A stretch of DNA of 25,130 nt from the IMG/VR virus record IMGVR_UViG_3300019886_000022, positions 1 through 25,130 of that record; one strand, given 5' to 3'. Shown here in pieces: positions 22,119 through 25,130 of this stretch. The notes under the pieces are model-generated. The model saw only the letters and a program-made list of their open reading frames with translations, ran no database searches and had not been told where the DNA came from. Each line of letters starts with the position of its first letter. Within the stretch, counting starts at the first letter, position 1. The DNA comes from a virus. The position numbers and the translations under genes were made by a program.

Positions 22119-23930
22119 CAAGAGGAGGATTGACTCGGCTGGAACCGCTCGGCCACGAGATGGCATGTCGCAACGGCCCGGCTTGTTAGCGGCATGGCAT
22201 GTCGCAACGGCCCGTGCAGTTCTCGGATCGCGGAGGCATGTCGCATCGTCCAGCCGAGCGTTGACATGGCCAGTCGCGAGGAGCCGAGAAGAATCGACTC
22301 TGATCGGCTTGTCGCAGTGGAGCGCAGGAGATCGAGTAAAAATGGCTCGTCGCAACGATGCGATCCGAAGTTGCTTGGCTTGTCGGCTGAGATCGAGTTC
22401 GCATGTCGCTCCGAGCTGGCGTTCGCTTGAATAGGAACGTCGCGTCGACACGATAGGTGGGTTAGCGTTGCAACGTCGCTCCGTGAGGAATTGGCTCCAA
22501 CCGGCATGTCGCGGAGGTCGAGCTCGAGAAGATCTGATCATGCTTGTCGCGCTGCGTGGAACTGGCTCTGCTCGTCACGCGGAGCTGGCCGGAATGGGAG
22601 TGCATGGAATAGGCTCGTCGCTCTGATGTCGCCAGGGTCGCAACGGCATGTCGCACAGGACTCGCTCGCGCCGCACCGACTCGGCCGGCCTTGTCACCGA
22701 GGCTCGAGATAGACGAGGCATTGCCAGTCGCCGTGGACGGTCGTGAACAGAATAGGCTTGTCGCTCCGGATCGGTGAGCGTCGACTCGGCTCGTCGCGGT
22801 GAGTCGAACGGGGCAGAGCGCGAGACGTGAACGCTTGGGTCGAATAGTCGCGCGGAATAGAACGGCGACGGGGCGACTTGTCGCTCTGGTTGGATTTTAT
22901 TCGAGCGGGAACGTCGCGCTGGCGGAGATAGACAGCGCTCGGTTGGTCGCGCAGGTTATGGTCGAATAGCGTGGGCCCGTTCCGTCGCGCAGGCGAGCAC
23001 GGGATCGCAGTGGGTGGGCCTGAGACGGATTGTCGCTTCGGAACGAGATGTCGATGAATCGCGACGAGACGTGTCGGCATGTCGCCGTGGATCGGGCCCG
23101 AGCGGCTTGTCGCCTCGGCGCGCCGCGGCGTGCAGGTGCTCGAATAGGAACGGCCAGTCGCCGCGGGACGGACGGATCATGACAGTCGCGTCGCCGTGAT
23201 GGGAGAAGACGCGTGTCGCAGCGGCATGTCTCTGCGAATCGATTCGATACGGATGGATACGTCACGCAGGCGCGAACCAAGCTGCACCGATCTTGACCGT
23301 CGCTCCGGCTCGGAAGGAAAAGACAGGGCTGGTCGCCTCGCGTCGATCAGCGTCGGACCGTCCCGTTGGCTTCGGATGAGAAGGCTGAGATCGAACCGTC
23401 GCGCTGGAAAGAGTCTGCTCGCGTCGGCTTGTCGCGAGGGCGACGGAAGGGCTGAGCTCATTTGTCGCGGCGGCTCTGCTTCACCGGAAAAGGCCAGTCG
23501 CGATGAGAGGAGCGAACTCGAGAGGTTCAGAATAGTCGCGAAGGCGCAGCTCGAGGACGCGCAGACAGCCGCTTCGCTCTGTCGATGCCTGGCAAGGCAA
23601 CGCTCGTCGCATGGATGTGCGGAGAAGTGGAACCGACAGTCGCATCGGAGCGGATCGTCTCGCGCAGAGCTTGCCCGTCGCGTTGTCCACGAGAAGGCCA
23701 GGAAAGAATTGAATCGTCGCAATGGCACGCGATGATCGGACCAGAAAGGGGTAGTCGTAACGGCAAGGCCAAGCGTTCGTAGGACCGTCGCAAGGAGCCG
23801 AGGCGGAATCGATAGTCCCGCGGGGAAGGCGAGCTCCGGCTGTGCGGGTCGCAACGGCTTCAGATGGTGGTGCTGGCGTTCGCTCGTCGCTACAACTCGG
23901 CGGGATCGGATGGGGGCTGCGACGGACTGT
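22119..23930 (+). repeat. Punctuated pentamer array with about 50 GTCGC words
   Basis: This noncoding stretch of about 1.8 kb is read on the plus strand. I count 41 exact GTCGC words on the main ladder and nine one-base variants. By hand, 40 of 49 neighbouring intervals are 5n+3 bases (18 of 33, 11 of 38, 5 of 28, others 13, 23, 43, 48) and seven more are 5n+4. Between words the sequence falls into pentamers with G at the fourth base, often followed by A or G. In my tally 167 of 210 in-phase pentamers have that G. Each word is preceded by three free bases and usually a GG. The pentamer contents differ from unit to unit. Fifteen-base core: GGNNNGTCGCNNNGG. No stable open frame crosses it, because 28 and 38 are not multiples of three. 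Function unknown. Confidence 0.9.
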
Positions 23931-24105
23931 CTTCCGCCTGCATCCCGACCACTATCATGAACCGCGGCCGCTTGGCCAACGCAGATCGCAACGTCAGGAT
24001 CAGCATCACGAGCTCGTCGCGTGCTCGTTGTCCGCGCTGGCTCATCGACTGCCGGGGAGGCATTTGGACGATCGCGATCGAGTCGCGGGTCTTCTTCGAC
24101 ATCAT
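23890..24105 (-). CDS. Unknown small basic protein bordering the array
   Basis: This 71-residue protein begins with two Met codons overlapping the stop of the upstream gene (ATGA), so it looks coupled. The N-terminal part is basic and helical (MMSKKTRDSIAIVQMPPRQSMSQRGQRARDELVMLILTLRSALAKRPRFMIVVGM). The last 18 residues (QAEDSPSQPPSDPAEL) are Pro/Ser-rich and read through the edge of the pentamer array, its TAG lying in the last GTCGC. I do not recognise a family. The overlap with the preceding gene and the coding-like codons of the first 50 residues support it being real. Confidence 0.6.
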   Translation of the reverse strand: MMSKKTRDSIAIVQMPPRQSMSQRGQRARDELVMLILTLRSALAKRPRFMIVVGMQAEDSPSQPPSDPAEL

Positions 24106-24383
24106 CTCCGCACCGTTCCGAGCTTCGCGTGGATGAGGAGGTTCTCGGCAAGCCAGCGGCGCGACTCGAGATCGCTCTCTGACGAACTCGCGCTCCTGCC
24201 GTCATAGCTCGCGCGGATCCCGCGCTCGTCAGCGCGGCCGTGCTCCGCGAAGAAGGCTTCGACATCGCCATCGGAAAGCTTCAGCACGACGAACGGGCAC
24301 TCCGCGGCGTGCGGTTCGCCCGGCTTCGCATTGCACCACTGGTTGTGCATGCAATCGCCTTGATGGATCGTGGTGATCGGCAT
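24102..24383 (-). CDS. Unknown small phage protein
   Basis: This protein has 93 residues from ATG 24383 (MPITTIHQGDCMHNQWCNAKPGEPHAAECPFVVLKLSDGDVEAFFAEHG). Cys11, His13, Cys17, His25 and Cys29 form a small cluster that could bind a metal. The following ELSDGDVEAFFAEH-like stretch and the end ESRRWLAENLLIHAKLG are helical. Upstream extension in frame would overlap the neighbouring gene and is rejected. It is part of the tight minus-strand run of small genes. I do not recognise the family. Confidence 0.65.
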   Translation of the reverse strand: MPITTIHQGDCMHNQWCNAKPGEPHAAECPFVVLKLSDGDVEAFFAEHGRADERGIRASYDGRSASSSESDLESRRWLAENLLIHAKLGTVRR

Positions 24384-24391
24384 CTGGTCTT

Positions 24392-24736
24392 TCACGTGAG
24401 GTCGACAACATGGCCGACCTTGATATGGAAGTGCGCGTTGCATCCTCCGTTGATTTGCACCGATGAGCTGCCGGCAACTAGTGTCACATCGTCGAATGAC
24501 GATCCATCCATGCTCCATCGCCCGGGAATCGGTGTCACCGTCTGCGGCACGTGCGGCTGCCAGATGATGACGGAGTGCACGCCGATGTCCGAGCCTCCGT
24601 TCTCGAGCCAGCACTTCGGACAGGAGAAGCGCATTCCATCTGCGTCGGCCCATGGAACATCTTCGGTCCAGCCGACAGGATCAGCGCGTCCGCAGGTGTG
24701 CGGGTCGAGAGCTGCCAGCGGAATCGGAATGCTCAC
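24392..24736 (-). CDS. Small zinc-finger-like phage protein
   Basis: This protein of 114 residues begins with GTG overlapping the upstream stop (GTGA). It contains CPKC at 39-42 followed by NGG...GVHSVIIWQPHVPQTVTPIPGRWSMDGSSFDDVTLVAGSSSVQINGGCNAHFHIKVG. This is the pattern of a recurrent phage hypothetical family with CPxC, GtHSv, PGRW, SSSV and GCxxHxxIxxG blocks. The CPKC pair plus Cys99 and His102/His104 may bind zinc. An ATG at residue 35 is a weaker alternative start because it would delete only the N-terminal segment. Function unknown. Confidence 0.72.
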   Translation of the reverse strand: MSIPIPLAALDPHTCGRADPVGWTEDVPWADADGMRFSCPKCWLENGGSDIGVHSVIIWQPHVPQTVTPIPGRWSMDGSSFDDVTLVAGSSSVQINGGCNAHFHIKVGHVVDLT

Positions 24737-24909
24737 GCGCTGGTGTCCTCGCGTCGGAATGATTGAAGATCTGATACGACGTATCCGGCGGCAGCATCGA
24801 GAGCGCGCCACTTCTTCGCGTTCTTTCGATTCGTATCTGAACGATGAATCCACTCGCCGCTGTGATCCTGAACCCACCAGACATACAGCCGCGGAACGGG
24901 CTGCCTCAC
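24733..24909 (-). CDS. Very small unknown protein with overlapping starts at both ends
   Basis: This 58-residue protein starts VRQPVPRLYVWWVQDHSGEW and ends DAAAGYVVSDLQSFRREDTSA. The GTG start (24909) overlaps the stop of the upstream gene as GTGA. Its own stop overlaps the downstream GTG the same way. It is basic and aromatic in the middle (WIHRSDTNRKNAKKWRALD). The double four-base overlap and sensible amino-acid composition make it a credible gene despite its size. I do not recognise a family. Confidence 0.65.
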   Translation of the reverse strand: MRQPVPRLYVWWVQDHSGEWIHRSDTNRKNAKKWRALDAAAGYVVSDLQSFRREDTSA

Positions 24910-25130
24910 AGGATTTTGTCCGAGATGCAGCCGGCCGCGTCCTGCAACGACCAGTAGAGATCCGGCGATCGCAAGCCACTACCTTGAAGCAGCGCCGTCC
25001 ATTCATCGGCGTTCGATGGAGCGAACGGCGGCGGCCGCGTGCGCACCTTATCCATCCAAAGCGAGACATCGCCCAGCGATGAACTCGACACAACCGCGCG
25101 CAGATAGATCGCGCACAGCACGAGCTGTTT
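24906..25130 (-). CDS. Unknown protein, 5' end outside the window
   Basis: The frame is open to the window edge (…KQLVLCAIYLRAVVSSSSLGDVSLWMDKVRTRPPP), so the true start probably lies further upstream and at least 74 codons are visible. A GTG at 25121 is possible but has no ribosome site. The end, NADEWTALLQGSGLRSPDLYWSLQDAAGCISDKIL, is acidic and helical. Its stop overlaps the next gene's GTG start. Unknown family; part of the same run of small coupled genes. Confidence 0.55.
   Translation of the reverse strand, partial: KQLVLCAIYLRAVVSSSSLGDVSLWMDKVRTRPPPFAPSNADEWTALLQGSGLRSPDLYWSLQDAAGCISDKIL

Noticed and set aside
22085-22507. Longer start for the papain-like peptidase
   Set aside because: The extension runs through array sequence with no conserved motif; the ATG at 22084 gives a normal N-terminus.
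22119-23930. CRISPR array
   Set aside because: The shared word is only five to seven bases, the unit length changes between 13 and 54, and no cas genes are near.
22694-24271. Minus-strand open frames in the array as repeat proteins (e.g. at 22694-23080, 22897-23280, 23177-24271)
   Set aside because: The recurring SDKP/RDxP-like residues are the GTCGC word read on the other strand. Steps of 28 and 38 shift the frame, there are no ribosome sites, and composition is not protein-like.
24384-24653. N-terminal extension of the 93-residue gene at 24102-24383
   Set aside because: It would overlap the zinc-finger-like gene entirely and has no protein-like features.

Overview
The window is most of the virion-assembly half of a contractile-tailed (myovirus-type) bacteriophage or prophage. 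DNA is GC-rich (roughly 60%+ by eye). The codon style and frequent GTG starts fit a high-GC proteobacterium-like or myxobacterium-like host, but the host cannot be fixed from this sequence. Almost every gene is on the minus strand, so the transcriptional order runs from high to low coordinates. Many neighbours are translationally coupled by ATGA, GTGA or TGATG overlaps.

Region by region, in transcription order on the minus strand. (1) 25130-23890: a tight run of small, mostly unknown genes, two of them starting with GTG inside the previous stop codon. (2) 23930-22119: about 1.8 kb with no credible gene. It is filled with about 50 copies of a GTCGC word whose spacings are almost all 5n+3 bases, with a G at every fifth base between them. 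I cannot match this array to any known element. (3) 22084-21056: a papain-like or C39-like cysteine peptidase with a proline-rich linker. (4) 20534-20983: two small plus-strand genes, one with two membrane spans and one cysteine-rich. (5) 20449-12806: the head module, consisting of large terminase, DUF1073-type portal, a minor head protein carrying an inorganic-pyrophosphatase-like insertion, a DUF2213 protease fused to a coiled-coil scaffold, a capsid cement-like protein and a DUF2184-type major capsid protein. (6) 12765-12692: an initiator tRNA-fMet between the capsid gene and the connector genes. (7) 12678-9333: connector, neck and tail-completion proteins. (8) 9323-1: the tail module, consisting of DUF3383-type sheath, DUF3277-type tube, tail-assembly chaperone with a -1 frameshift, tape measure, Dit-like adaptor, plug, hub, Gp138-type spike, gp25-like wedge, baseplate J and a truncated tail or fibre protein.

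The tail gene order is that of compact contractile-tail baseplates such as cyanophage Pam3. The 500-residue tape measure suggests a short tail. No small terminase, holin, integrase or replication gene is recognisable in the window.

Most noteworthy are the punctuated pentamer array, the embedded initiator tRNA, the pyrophosphatase-like domain inside the minor head protein, the nested scaffold start, the frameshift site, and the possible stop-codon read-through from baseplate J into the next gene.
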